The notes below the pieces were generated by a model that saw only the letters and a list, made by a program, of their open reading frames with translations, was not told the DNA's origin and made no database searches. From positions 1-64,000 of the forward strand of contig NZ_JAGPXN010000016.1 of assembly GCF_018070575.1 (NCBI RefSeq): a DNA stretch of 64,000 nucleotides, read 5' to 3'. The position numbers and the translations under genes are program-made. This DNA is from Micromonospora sp. C31. Lineage in GTDB: Bacteria; Actinomycetota; Actinomycetes; Mycobacteriales; Micromonosporaceae. Positions 1 to 11,698 of the stretch are shown piece after piece. The stretch's first letter is position 1. Every line of letters starts with the position of its first letter.

Positions 1-85
1 TACATTCCGAACCCGGAAGCTAAGCCCTCCAGCGCCGATGGTACTGCACTCGGGAGGGTGTGGGAGAGTAGGACACCGCCGGACA
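1..85 (+). rRNA. rrf: 5S ribosomal RNA, 3' part (cut by window edge)
   Basis: The first ~85 bases match the 3' two thirds of a bacterial 5S rRNA: the CCGAACCCGGAAGCTAAG block, then the GCGCCGATGGTACTGC stretch and the terminal GGGAGAGTAGGACACCGCC segment that closes the helix. The 5' end lies outside the window. A strong terminator hairpin follows within 10 nt, so this is the distal gene of an rRNA operon. The exact 3' end is estimated. Confidence 0.93.
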
Positions 86-94
86 ATCTTTCAG

Positions 95-126
95 TTCAGG
101 GCCACCCCTTGCGGGGTGGCCCTGAA
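95..126 (+). terminator. rRNA operon terminator hairpin
   Basis: Perfect 14-bp inverted repeat (TTCAGGGCCACCCC / GGGGTGGCCCTGAA) around a 4-nt TTGC loop, directly after the 5S gene. There is no long T-run, as is usual in high-GC actinobacteria. From here to 290 I see no gene. Confidence 0.85.
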
Positions 127-290
127 CCGCGTCACGGATCTTTTCCTGGTGGGCGTACGACTGACGCGCGCCGCAGTTGCCTGTCGGCTGCTGACCGAGT
201 GCGGATGCACTCGCCGATGGCGGCGAGCGCTCGTTTCCGTCTGCCACAGGTGAGGGACGCGTCGGAGTTCGCCGTCGGCGGGAGAAGGCG

Positions 291-974
291 TCAGACGCGG
301 GTCTGGATCTCCTCGCGGATCGAGCGGAACAGCCGGCCGGCGTCCTCGATGGGGCGGCCCGGGAACATCCCCATCACCACGCTGCCGTGGTCGGCCCACC
401 CACAGACCGCGAAGTCGCCGCCCTCGCCACTGGTGTTGCCGCACTTCATCACGCCGCCGAAGCGCCCCGCGGGCACCTCGCGCAGGCCGGCCACCTCGCC
501 GGTCTCGTCGGCCAGCAGGTCGAAGAGGGTGTCCAGGTCCCGCTCCGGCTGCCAGAGGACCGCCGTACCGCCGAAGAGGGGTACCGGACGCTTGTCGTCG
601 GCGGGATCCCGGTAGACGGTGCCGAAGCTGGTGTCCAGGTCGATGTTGGCCGCGAACCCGCTGCGCAGGTAGTCGGAGGTGCTGCGGGCCCGCTCGCTGT
701 CGTCCCGTACGAGACCTGCCACCCGGTCCGGGGTGGCCAGGTCGGCGTCCTTCTGCTGGACGATGCGCACGCCGGCGGTGCCGAGCACCGCGGCTCCCGC
801 CAGTCCGATCACCGCCGCCGCGGCCCACGCCACCCGCCGGCGCCCCGACCGCGTGGCCCGCCGCTCCGGAGCGTCTTCCGGGTCCCGGTTGCTGAGCTGG
901 ATGGGCTCGTCGGTCAGGTCGATCGGTTCGGACCCGTCGGCAGCCGGGCGTTCGGTGAGATGTGCGTCGGACAT
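291..974 (-). CDS. membrane-anchored extracytoplasmic protein, unknown function
   Basis: A 227-aa protein. A polar N-terminal cytoplasmic tail (~48 aa) is followed by one membrane segment at about 49-69 (AWAAAAVIGLAGAAVLGTAG) and then a ~155-aa outer domain. The outer domain holds an LFGGTAV motif and two cysteines near the C-terminus (KCGNTSG and FAVCGWADHGS) that could form a disulfide. The same layout and motifs recur in the protein at 12474-13835, so the two are paralogues. The gene is divergent from valS. The ATG at 974 has a TACGGT -10 hexamer 7 nt upstream and no Shine-Dalgarno, suggesting a leaderless mRNA. Function unknown; no catalytic motif seen. Confidence 0.85.
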   Translation of the reverse strand: MSDAHLTERPAADGSEPIDLTDEPIQLSNRDPEDAPERRATRSGRRRVAWAAAAVIGLAGAAVLGTAGVRIVQQKDADLATPDRVAGLVRDDSERARSTSDYLRSGFAANIDLDTSFGTVYRDPADDKRPVPLFGGTAVLWQPERDLDTLFDLLADETGEVAGLREVPAGRFGGVMKCGNTSGEGGDFAVCGWADHGSVVMGMFPGRPIEDAGRLFRSIREEIQTRV

Positions 975-981
975 AGCCGAC

Positions 982-987
982 ACCGTA
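982..987 (-). promoter_or_regulatory. -10 hexamer TACGGT, leaderless start of the 291-974 gene
   Basis: TACGGT on the minus strand ends 7 nt before the ATG at 974. It lies about 45 bp from the divergent valS -10, so the two promoters occupy one short intergenic region. Confidence 0.5.
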
Positions 988-1031
988 CGCGAACAGCAGG
1001 TGGCGCACGTCGGGTCCCGGGAAGCGCTCCG

Positions 1032-1037
1032 TAGACT
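1032..1037 (+). promoter_or_regulatory. -10 hexamer TAGACT, leaderless valS start
   Basis: TAGACT followed by 6 nt and then the GTG start of valS. No purine-rich Shine-Dalgarno fits between, so the transcript probably starts at or beside the GTG. Confidence 0.55.
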
Positions 1038-1043
1038 TTCAGG

Positions 1044-3658
<2,615 letters not shown>

Positions 3659-3662
<4 letters not shown>

Positions 3663-4993
3663 CCGACCGCACCGATTTCGCCGCCGTCGAGGCCGAGCTG
3701 GCCGGCCGCGGCTTCACCCGGATGGCCTTCGAGCTGGACAAGATCGAGTCGCTGCTGGACCTGCTCGGCAGCCCGCAGCGGGCGTACCCGTCGATCCATC
3801 TGACCGGCACCAACGGCAAGACCTCGACGGCCCGGATGATCGACTCGCTGCTGCGGGCGTTCGGGCTGCACACCGGCCGTTACACCAGCCCCCACCTGGA
3901 GAGCGTCCGGGAGCGGATCAGCCTGGACGGCGAGCCGGTGGACGAGGGCCGGTTCGTCGCCACGTACCGGGAGATCGAGCCGCTGGCCCGGCTGGTCGAC
4001 GAGCGCTCGGCGGAGCCGCTGACGTACTTCGACATGACGACCGCGCTGGCCTTCGCCACGTTCGCCGACGCCCCGGTGGACGTGGCGGTTGTCGAGGTGG
4101 GCCTGGGCGGCGCCGAGGACGCCACCAACGTGGTCCAGGCCGGGGTGTGCGTGCTCACCCCGGTCGGGCTGGACCACACCGAATGGCTCGGCGACACCAT
4201 CCAGGACATCGCGCTGGCCAAGGCGGGGATCATCCACAAGGGCGCGACGGTGATCTCCGCGGCGCAGGAGGAGGAGGCCGCCGGGCCCATCCTGGAGCGC
4301 TGCGCCGAGGTCGGCGCGACCATCGCCCGGGAGGGCGCCGAGTTCGGGGTGCTGCGGCGGGCGGTCGCCGTCGGCGGGCAGGTGCTCACCCTCCAGGGCC
4401 TCGGCGGCGTCTACGAGGAGGTCTTCATCCCGTTGCACGGCGCCCACCAGGCGCAGAACGCGGCGGTGGCGCTGGCGGCGGTCGAGGCGTTCCTCGGTGC
4501 CGGGGCGAAGCGGCAGCTCGACGTCGAGGCGGTCCGGGAGGGCTTCGCGACGGCCAGCTCGCCGGGCCGGCTGGAGCGCGTACGCAGCGCGCCGACCGTC
4601 CTGCTCGACGGGGCGCACAACCCGCACGGGATGGCCGCCACGGTGACGGCGTTGCAGGAGGAGTTCGCGTTCAGCAAGCTGGTCGCCGTGGTCGGCGTCC
4701 TCGCGGACAAGGACGCGGCGAGCCTGCTGGAGCTGCTGGAGCCGGTGGTCGACCAGGTGGTGGTGACCCGCAACAGCTCGCCCCGCGCGCTGCCGGCCCA
4801 GGAACTGGCCGCACTGGCGGCCGAGGTCTTCGGGCCCGACCGGGTGGAGGTGGCCGAGGAGATGCCGGACGCGATCGAGGCGGCGGTGGCGCTGGCCGAG
4901 GAGGACGTACCGGGGGAGCTGAGCGGAGTCGGGGTGCTGGTCACCGGGTCGGTGGTGACCGTGGCCGACGCCCGCCGGCTGCTCAAGCGATGA
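3659..4993 (+). CDS. folC: folylpolyglutamate / dihydrofolate synthase
   Basis: Mur-ligase-like enzyme that adds glutamates to folates. The 444-aa protein has the P-loop TGTNGKTS (about 49-56), a central ATP-grasping domain with the DxxxxLG-type VGLDHTEWLG segment, and a C-terminal LLDGAHNPHG motif typical of FolC. The GTG start overlaps the valS TGA, and its own TGA overlaps the next ATG, so valS-folC-DUF4233 form one tightly coupled unit, the same order as in mycobacteria. Confidence 0.96.
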
Positions 4994-5409
4994 CCGGGCC
5001 GGAGCGCGCCACGGCGGGCGACGACCGCCCGGCCGGGGCACCCGACGGCACCCCCGGGGGGCGGCCGCCGCGTCGCTCCGGGCTACGCGACCCGGAACGG
5101 GCGGTCCGTGGCCTCGGTGCCGGCACCCTCAGCCTGGAGGCGCTGGTGCTGGTGCTGGCCATCCAGCCGATCCGGGTGGTCGGCGGCGACCTGGGCGGCG
5201 CGGCGATCGGGACGGTCGTGGCGTTGGCCATGGCGGCGGTGCTGCTGGCCGGCCTGATGCGCCGGCCGTGGGCCTGGCACGCCGGCACCGTCCTGCAGGG
5301 GCTGCTGATGCTGGCCGGCCTGCTGCACTGGTCGCTGCTCGTGGTGGGCGTCGTCTTCGCGCTGGTGTGGGCGTACGCCCTGCACGTGCGCCGGGTCATC
5401 CTGGGCTGA
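4990..5409 (+). CDS. DUF4233 family membrane protein
   Basis: A 139-aa protein with a Pro/Gly/Arg-rich N-terminus (~35 aa) followed by four hydrophobic segments between about residues 45 and 135 (for example LEALVLVLAIQPI and GTVVALAMAAVLLAG). Its position directly after folC, with an ATGA overlap, is the conserved place of DUF4233 proteins in actinobacteria. The function of the family is not known; the constant link to folC suggests a role near folate or translation, but this is inference. Confidence 0.88.
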   Translation: MTGPERATAGDDRPAGAPDGTPGGRPPRRSGLRDPERAVRGLGAGTLSLEALVLVLAIQPIRVVGGDLGGAAIGTVVALAMAAVLLAGLMRRPWAWHAGTVLQGLLMLAGLLHWSLLVVGVVFALVWAYALHVRRVILG

Positions 5410-5413
5410 CGGG

Positions 5414-6841
5414 TCAGGCCTCGGCGCGTTCCCGCCACTGGGTGAGGGCGATGCCGTGGCCGTCCGGGTCGCGGAACGCCGCCGCCCACACCTCCAGCTT
5501 CGTGCCCCGGTTGACCACCCGGGGGGCGTACGTGAACCGGACGCCCGTCCCGCGCAGCCGCTCGTACGCGGAACCGATGTCGTCGACCTCGAGGTTGACG
5601 TGCACCAGGCGGCGGCTGATCGGCGCCGCCTCGGTCACCTCCCGCAGCACCAGGCGGGTCGTGCCCGAGGAGAGGACCGCGTTGCCGGAACCCCGGTCGA
5701 CCTCGTCGAAGCCCAGGTCGCGGTAGAAGCCCAGCGAGCGGGGCAGGTCGGTGACCAACAGGGTCAGCCCCACCCCGGCGATCGGTGCCCCGAACTCCTC
5801 GCCCGCCGGCGCGGTCTGCCCGGCACTGTCGTCGGCGCCGGCCGCCGGCCCGGGGCCGAAGATCGCCGCGTTCAGCTCCTCCGTGCTGATCCGCTCGTTG
5901 CGGACCCGGTCGCGGGGCGGGGCGGGATCGTCCAGGGGCAGGTCGAGCGGGTCCGCCGGCGAGGGCGGGTCGAGGCGCTCGCCGGGTGCGTCGAACCGCT
6001 CCTCGGCGGGTGGACGGGGCGTCGGGGTGGCCCGGCGCGGCAGGGTGCCGGTGGCGGGCTGCTCGACGAGCGTGCCCTCCAGCACGACCGGCCCACCCGG
6101 GCGCTGGTGCATCACGACGGGCTCGCGCTCCGCGGGCTGCCGGACGCGGTCGTCGCCGAGCGGGTCGCCCATCGGGTCCCCGACGGGATCGCCCAGCGGA
6201 TCGCCCACCGGCGCCCGGAAGTCGCCGCGGTGGTCGTCCCGGAAGTCGTCGCGGTGGTCGTCCCGGAAGTCGTTCCGGTGGTCGTCCCGGAAGTCGTCGT
6301 CCGGCGCCCGGTCCGCCCACGGCGGGGCCTCCTGCTGGATCAGCACGTCGTCCAGCGGCTCGGCGCCCGCGTACTCGGGCGGCAGGTCGGCCGCGACGGC
6401 GGCGGCCGTCTCCGCGTGGGTCGGCACGTCGTCCCAGAGCACCCGGACGTGCCGCTGGTCGTCCAGGGCCACCCGGACCGGCAGCGTCTGGCCCAGCGAC
6501 GGCCACTTCGCCACCGGCACCCGCGGCTCGATGATCTTCTTGGACCGGGGCGGCAGCCCCGGGGCGTCGATCACCAGCTGGAGTTCGCAGCGGCCGAAGG
6601 CGTACTGGGTGGGCGGCTCGGAGGCGCTGTGCACGTGCCCCTCGCCGACCACCCAGGTGCGTCCGCCCCCGCGCACCGTGGCCAGCGCGATGGCCAGCAC
6701 CAGCAGGGCGACACCGAGGGCCACGATCGCCCAACTGGTCATGCCCAGGCCGAAGAGGACGACGAAGGTCGCCACGGTGCCCAGCACCGCGGCGATCAGC
6801 TTGCGTACCGGTGCGATGGGTCGGTTCCCGCCATTCGGCAC
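5414..6841 (-). CDS. membrane-anchored protein with C-terminal VOC (glyoxalase-like) domain
   Basis: A 475-aa mosaic. Two adjacent hydrophobic segments (about 12-52) are followed by a ~95-aa soluble region with a WVVGEGHVHS segment, then a charged repeat tract (DDFRDDHR units at roughly 180-210, and GDPxGDP units), a long Pro/Asp/Glu-rich linker, and a C-terminal vicinal-oxygen-chelate domain (~355-475) ending in RDPDGHGIALTQW. VOC domains bind metals and serve in glyoxalase, dioxygenase or resistance proteins; the substrate is not readable here. GTG at 6841 was chosen over an upstream TTG because GGGAGG lies 6-8 nt before it. Convergent with DUF4233. Confidence 0.85.
   Translation of the reverse strand: MPNGGNRPIAPVRKLIAAVLGTVATFVVLFGLGMTSWAIVALGVALLVLAIALATVRGGGRTWVVGEGHVHSASEPPTQYAFGRCELQLVIDAPGLPPRSKKIIEPRVPVAKWPSLGQTLPVRVALDDQRHVRVLWDDVPTHAETAAAVAADLPPEYAGAEPLDDVLIQQEAPPWADRAPDDDFRDDHRNDFRDDHRDDFRDDHRGDFRAPVGDPLGDPVGDPMGDPLGDDRVRQPAEREPVVMHQRPGGPVVLEGTLVEQPATGTLPRRATPTPRPPAEERFDAPGERLDPPSPADPLDLPLDDPAPPRDRVRNERISTEELNAAIFGPGPAAGADDSAGQTAPAGEEFGAPIAGVGLTLLVTDLPRSLGFYRDLGFDEVDRGSGNAVLSSGTTRLVLREVTEAAPISRRLVHVNLEVDDIGSAYERLRGTGVRFTYAPRVVNRGTKLEVWAAAFRDPDGHGIALTQWRERAEA
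6216..6299. repeat. in-frame 24-bp tandem repeat (3.5 copies)
   Basis: Units starting CGGAAGTCG at 6216, 6240, 6264 and a partial one at 6288. On the minus strand they encode the D/R/H/F-rich DDFRDDHR repeats of the VOC fusion protein. A period of 24 keeps the frame. Confidence 0.9.
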
Positions 6842-6984
6842 AGTGGACCTCCCGAGGGTCAAGGGCCAGGCTAGGCCGGATCGGCCGCCGGAGGAAGGAC
6901 CGACCGCCGCGCCGGCGCCGGGACCGGGTCGCTAGGCTGACCGTACCCAGCCCGGCCGTCATGTGCGCACAGGAGGAACCCAGC

Positions 6985-7410
6985 GTGTCCAGCAGCAGCC
7001 CCGATGAGCGCACCCTCGTACTGGTCAAGCCCGACGCGGTCCGCCGCGGGCTGGTCGGCGAGGTGATCTCCCGCTTCGAGCGCAAAGGGCTGCGGATCGA
7101 CGCCATGCAGGCGCGGACGCTGGACGGCGACTTCGCCGACCAGCACTACGCCGAGCACGTGGACAAGCCGTTCTACCCGCCGCTGAAGGACTTCATGACC
7201 GGCGGCCCGCTGGTGGCGCTGGTGCTCTCCGGCGACCAGGTGATCGAGGTCGTACGCGGCATGATCGGCGCGACCGACGGCCGCAAGGCCGCCGCCGGCA
7301 CGATCCGCGGCGACCTCTCCCTGTCCAACCGGGAGAACCTGGTGCACGCCTCCGACTCGCCGGACAGCGCGAAGCGCGAGATCGCGCTCTGGTTCCCCGA
7401 GCTGGGCTGA
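6985..7410 (+). CDS. ndk: nucleoside diphosphate kinase
   Basis: Transfers the gamma-phosphate among NTPs and NDPs through a phospho-histidine. The 141-aa protein is the usual bacterial length and has the active-site motif NLVHASDS with catalytic His121, plus the conserved LVKPDAVRRGL start and the GTIRGDLS segment. The GTG start is preceded by AGGAGG at 6971-6976. A TAGGCT hexamer about 30 nt upstream of the Shine-Dalgarno could be its -10. Convergent with the AhpD-like gene. Confidence 0.97.
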   Translation: MSSSSPDERTLVLVKPDAVRRGLVGEVISRFERKGLRIDAMQARTLDGDFADQHYAEHVDKPFYPPLKDFMTGGPLVALVLSGDQVIEVVRGMIGATDGRKAAAGTIRGDLSLSNRENLVHASDSPDSAKREIALWFPELG

Positions 7411-7432
7411 CCCGCCCGGGAGTGCGACACCC

Positions 7433-7459
7433 GGCCGGTGCGCGTCGAGCGCACCGGCC
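7433..7459. terminator. bidirectional terminator between ndk and AhpD-like gene
   Basis: Perfect 11-bp stem (GGCCGGTGCGC / GCGCACCGGCC) with a 5-nt loop, located between two convergent genes. Confidence 0.7.
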
Positions 7460-7481
7460 GACAGCGTCGCGCCCGGGACCG

Positions 7482-7922
7482 TCACGCCTCCGCGGGCAGC
7501 TCGGTGCGGCAGGTCACGGCGATGCGGTTCCACACGTTGATGGTGGCGATCGCCATCAGCAGGTCCGCGAGTTCCTTCTCCGACCACACCTTCGCCGCCG
7601 CGTCCCAGACGTCGTCGGGCACGCCGTGCTCGCCGAGCCGGGTCACCGCGTCGGTGAGCGCCAGCGCGGTCCGCTCCCGTTCGTCGAAGAAGGGCGCCTC
7701 CCGCCAGGTGGCGACGGCGAAGAGCCGCCGGTCCGACTCGCCCGCCGCCAGCGCGTCCCGGCTGTGCATGTCGACGCAGAACGCACAGCCGTTCAGCATC
7801 GATGCCCGCAGCTTCACCAGCTCCAGCACGGTGTGCCCGACGTTTGCCCGGACGTACTTCTCCAGCCCCAGCACGGCCTGGTACGCCTGCGGTGCCACCT
7901 CGGCCACGTTCATCCGTTGCAC
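7482..7922 (-). CDS. AhpD-like / carboxymuconolactone decarboxylase family protein
   Basis: A 146-aa single-domain protein. The AhpD redox motif is present as CAFCVDMH (Cys46, Cys49, His53), so it is likely an alkylhydroperoxidase-like disulfide reductase acting on peroxides rather than a true decarboxylase. The GTG at 7922 is preferred over upstream in-frame starts because GGAGGG sits just before it, and the resulting N-terminus (QRMNVAEVAPQAYQAVLGLE) is the one usual in this subfamily. The physiological electron donor cannot be told from the sequence. Confidence 0.88.
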   Translation of the reverse strand: MQRMNVAEVAPQAYQAVLGLEKYVRANVGHTVLELVKLRASMLNGCAFCVDMHSRDALAAGESDRRLFAVATWREAPFFDERERTALALTDAVTRLGEHGVPDDVWDAAAKVWSEKELADLLMAIATINVWNRIAVTCRTELPAEA

Positions 7923-8094
7923 GACGGCCCTCCTCGGTCCGGTCTGTCTCGACACCCACCCGACGGCGTACGCGGGCGCGGCGTGACACCGGCGGACGTG
8001 AGCCCGGTCACGCCGCCGGGAAGGGCTGCCGCGCAGGGGGTCCCGGCGCGGGGGCGTGCCGGACTACTCGGCGGCGATCTTCCCCGGTGGTCGG

Positions 8095-8346
8095 GTAACC
8101 TTGGCGGTCGTAAGGCGATGACCCGGCCATCACCGGTGAGCCTCCGGAAGAACAGCCGGTTCACCCCGGCCCAGTAGAACCGGACGGGTCCGGCCCGTCA
8201 CAGCCGGCCAACGAGCGGGCGGTCGATCCTGACCGCCAAGCGGGGTGGTACCGCGGGCCCGCCCGGGGGCGCCGACGAGGCGCACCCCGAGAAGGCTCGT
8301 CCTCGCAGACCACACGACGAGTGAGCTGCGAGGAGAGCGACCCCCG
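8095..8346 (+). promoter_or_regulatory. T-box riboswitch, ileS leader (ultrashort stem I, translational type)
   Basis: The ~250-nt stretch before ileS contains the T-box consensus GGTGGTACCGCGG at 8244-8256, whose TGGT can pair with the ACCA end of uncharged tRNA. A short hairpin CCGG-CCATCA-CCGG at 8123-8136 shows an ATC (Ile) triplet in its loop (8129-8131), fitting the ultrashort stem I class of actinobacterial ileS T-boxes. Near the start codon CCTCGCAG (8301-8308) can pair with CTGCGAGG (8326-8333), hiding the Shine-Dalgarno; tRNA binding would favour the alternative fold. The 5' end of the leader is estimated. Confidence 0.9.
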
Positions 8347-11300
8347 ATGGTCTATCCGTTGCACGACCCGACCGCCGCCGGCGTCCCGGCGAGCCCGGAC
8401 CTGCCCGCGGTCGAGCGCCGGGTCCTGGAGCACTGGACGGCCGACAAGACCTTCGAGGCCTCGGTCGAGGCCAGGCCGGCCTCCAGCCGGCGGCCGGAGA
8501 CCACGGACGCAGCCGTCGGCGGCGTCACCGGCGACGCCGACAACGAGTACGTCTTCTACGACGGCCCGCCGTTCGCCAACGGCCTGCCGCACTACGGGCA
8601 CCTCTTCACCGGCTACGTGAAAGACGTGGTGCCGCGCTACCAGACGATGCGCGGTCGCCGGGTCGAGCGGCGCTTCGGCTGGGACTGCCACGGCCTGCCG
8701 GCCGAGGTGGTCGCCGAGAAGCAGCTCGGCATCACCAGCAAGGCGGAGATCCTCGACCTCGGCGTGGCCCGGTTCAACGAGGCGTGCCGCTCCTCGGTGC
8801 TGGAGTTCACCCACGACTGGGAGCGCTACGTCACCCGGCAGGCCCGCTGGGTCGACTTCGCCGACGACTACAAGACCCTCGACCTGGACTACATGGAAAG
8901 CGTCATGTGGGCCTTCAGGACCCTGCACGACAAGGGCCTGGTCTACGAGGGCTTCCGGGTGCTGGCGTACTGCTGGCGCTGCGAGACGCCGCTGTCGAAC
9001 ACCGAGACCCGGATGGACGACGTCTACCGGGACCGGCACGACCCGACGCTGTCGGTGTGGTTCGCGCTCACCGGCGACGAGGACGCGCCCGAGCTGGTGC
9101 GCGGGCCGGTGCGGCTCGGTGTCTGGACCACCACGCCGTGGACCCTGCCGTCCAACCTGGCGCTCGCCGTCGGCCCCGACATCGAGTACGCCGTGCTCGA
9201 GCGCGACGGGCAGCGGTACGTCGTCGGGGCGGCGCGGCTGGCCGCGTACGCCAAGGAGCTGGAGGGCTACGAGCAGGTCGGCACCGTCTCCGGTCGTGAC
9301 CTGGTCGGGCGTCGCTACACCCCGCTGTTCGACTTCCTCGTCGAGCAGGCGGGGGAGAACGCCTACCAGGTGCTCGGCGCGGAGTTCGTCACCACCGAGG
9401 ACGGCACCGGGATCGTCCACCTGGCCCCCGCCTTCGGCGAGGACGACCAGAACGTCTGCAACGCGGCCGGCATCCCCACCATCGTCACGGTGGACGACCA
9501 CACCCGGTTCACCGCGCTGGTGCCGCCCTACGAGGGCGAGCAGGTCTTCGACGTCAACAAGCCGGTGATCCGGGAACTCAAGGAGCGGGGGGTCGTCCTC
9601 AGGCAGGACACCTACACCCACTCGTACCCGCACTGCTGGCGCTGCGACACCCCGTTGGTCTACAAGGCGGTGTCGTCGTGGTTCGTCGCGGTGACGCGGT
9701 TCAAGGACCGGATGGTCGAGCTGAACCAGCAGATCAACTGGACCCCGGGGCACATCAAGGACGGCTCGTTCGGCAAGTGGCTGGCCAACGCCCGGGACTG
9801 GTCGATCAGCCGGAACCGGTTCTGGGGCTCGCCGATCCCGGTGTGGAAGTCCGACGACCCGACCTACCCCCGCGTCGACGTGTACGGCTCGCTGGCGGAG
9901 ATCGAGCGCGACTTCGGCGTACGCCTGACCGACCTGCACCGGCCGGCGGTGGACGACCTGGTCCGCCCCAACCCGGACGACCCGACGGGGAAGTCGACGA
10001 TGCGCCGGGTGCCGGAGGTGCTGGACTGCTGGTTCGAGTCCGGCTCGATGCCGTTCGCCCAGGTGCACTACCCGTTCGAGAACCGCGACTGGTTCGAGCA
10101 CCACTACCCCGGCGACTTCATCGTCGAGTACATCGGCCAGACCCGCGGCTGGTTCTACACCATGCACGTGCTGGCCACGGCGCTGTTCGACCGGCCGGCG
10201 TTCCGCAACTGCCTCAGCCACGGCATCCTGCTCGGCTCCGACGGGCGCAAGATGTCCAAGAGCCTGCGCAACTATCCGGACGTCTACCACGTGTTCGACG
10301 CGTACGGCTCGGATGCGATGCGCTGGATGCTGATGTCCTCGCCGGTGCTGCGCGGCGGCGACATGGCCGTCACCGAGCCGGGCATCCGCGACGCCGTCCG
10401 GCAGGTGCTGCTGCCCCTGTGGAATGTCTGGTACTTCTTCTCGCTCTACGCCAACGCCGACGGGTACACCGCGAAGCGGAACACGACCAGCACCCACCTG
10501 CTCGACCGGTACGTGCTGGCGAAGACCAACGAGCTGGTGTCGACGGTCCAGGAGCAGATGGACGCGTACGACATCTCGGGCGCCTGCGCCACGGTGCGCT
10601 CCTACCTGGACGCGCTGACCAACTGGTACGTGCGGCGCTCCCGGGACCGGTTCTGGTCGGGTGACGCCGAGGCGTTCGACACCCTGTGGACGGTGCTGGA
10701 GACGCTGTGCCGGGTGGTGGCGCCGCTGGCGCCGCTGACGGCGGAGGAGATCTGGCGCGGCCTGACCGGCGAGCGATCGGTGCACCTGACCGACTGGCCG
10801 TCCGCCGGGGAGTTCCCGGCCGACCACGACCTGGTCGCCGCGATGGACGCCACCCGGGAGGTCTGCTCGGGGGCGCTGTCGCTGCGCAAGGCCAAGGGGC
10901 TGCGGGTCCGGCTGCCGTTGTCGAAGCTCACCGTCGCCTCGCCGGTGGCGGCCCAACTGCGACCCTTCGCCGACCTGGTCGCCGACGAGGTCAACGTGAA
11001 GGCGGTGGAGTTCACCGACGAGGTGTCCGCGTACTGCCAGCAGGTGCTCACCGTGGTGCCGCGCGCGCTCGGCCCCCGGGTCGGCAAGCAGGTGCAGCAG
11101 GTCATCAAGGCGGTCAAGGCGGGGCAGTGGGAGCTGGTCGACGGCGCCCCCGTCGCCGCCGGCGTCACCCTCGCCGAGGGCGAGTACGAGCTGCGCCTGG
11201 TGGCCGCCGACGCCGAGCACTCGGTGCCGCTGCCCGGCGGCGAGGGTGTGGTCGTGCTGGACACCGAGGTCACCCCCGAGCTGGCCGCCGAAGGGCTGGC

Positions 11301-11538
11301 CCGGGACGTCGTCCGGGTGGTGCAGCAGGCCCGCCGGGACGCCGACCTGGACGTCTCGGACCGGATCGTGGTGGCGCTGTCGGCCGCCGAGGAGGTGCGC
11401 GCGGCGGTGGCGGCGTACACCGACTTCGTGGCCCGGGAGGTGCTGGCCGACTCCGTCGAATTCGCCGACGGGGTGGCCGGCTTCAGCGGGGAGGTCGGCG
11501 AGGGCGAACCGGTGACCGTGGCCGTCCGCAGGGCATGA
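8347..11538 (+). CDS. ileS: isoleucyl-tRNA synthetase
   Basis: Class Ia synthetase charging tRNA-Ile. The 1063-aa product has HYGH (82-85) after FANGLP, the KMSKS loop (635-639), a CP1 editing domain with GVWTTTPWTLPSNLA, the tryptophan-rich catalytic WFYTMHVL region, and a long C-terminal domain. The length and C-terminal region are those of the eukaryote-like IleRS type (IleS2) found in many actinobacteria, a type often less sensitive to mupirocin. A ~20-aa Pro/Ser/Thr/Gly-rich insert at about 43-64 precedes the first catalytic strand. ATG start with GAGGAG upstream. Controlled by the T-box leader. Confidence 0.97.
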   Translation: MVYPLHDPTAAGVPASPDLPAVERRVLEHWTADKTFEASVEARPASSRRPETTDAAVGGVTGDADNEYVFYDGPPFANGLPHYGHLFTGYVKDVVPRYQTMRGRRVERRFGWDCHGLPAEVVAEKQLGITSKAEILDLGVARFNEACRSSVLEFTHDWERYVTRQARWVDFADDYKTLDLDYMESVMWAFRTLHDKGLVYEGFRVLAYCWRCETPLSNTETRMDDVYRDRHDPTLSVWFALTGDEDAPELVRGPVRLGVWTTTPWTLPSNLALAVGPDIEYAVLERDGQRYVVGAARLAAYAKELEGYEQVGTVSGRDLVGRRYTPLFDFLVEQAGENAYQVLGAEFVTTEDGTGIVHLAPAFGEDDQNVCNAAGIPTIVTVDDHTRFTALVPPYEGEQVFDVNKPVIRELKERGVVLRQDTYTHSYPHCWRCDTPLVYKAVSSWFVAVTRFKDRMVELNQQINWTPGHIKDGSFGKWLANARDWSISRNRFWGSPIPVWKSDDPTYPRVDVYGSLAEIERDFGVRLTDLHRPAVDDLVRPNPDDPTGKSTMRRVPEVLDCWFESGSMPFAQVHYPFENRDWFEHHYPGDFIVEYIGQTRGWFYTMHVLATALFDRPAFRNCLSHGILLGSDGRKMSKSLRNYPDVYHVFDAYGSDAMRWMLMSSPVLRGGDMAVTEPGIRDAVRQVLLPLWNVWYFFSLYANADGYTAKRNTTSTHLLDRYVLAKTNELVSTVQEQMDAYDISGACATVRSYLDALTNWYVRRSRDRFWSGDAEAFDTLWTVLETLCRVVAPLAPLTAEEIWRGLTGERSVHLTDWPSAGEFPADHDLVAAMDATREVCSGALSLRKAKGLRVRLPLSKLTVASPVAAQLRPFADLVADEVNVKAVEFTDEVSAYCQQVLTVVPRALGPRVGKQVQQVIKAVKAGQWELVDGAPVAAGVTLAEGEYELRLVAADAEHSVPLPGGEGVVVLDTEVTPELAAEGLARDVVRVVQQARRDADLDVSDRIVVALSAAEEVRAAVAAYTDFVAREVLADSVEFADGVAGFSGEVGEGEPVTVAVRRA

Positions 11539-11698
11539 GTCGGTGACGTGGGGGCGCTCCGGTGGCGCGCCGCCGGACCGCCCCCACCGCCACGACACGC
11601 CCGTTCACCAGCCGGTCGATCCGCCACCCCGACGACACCCCGTGGACCCGTCGGTTACCGTGACACCGCCTGTTCGCACACACTCCGCCGGAGGACCA

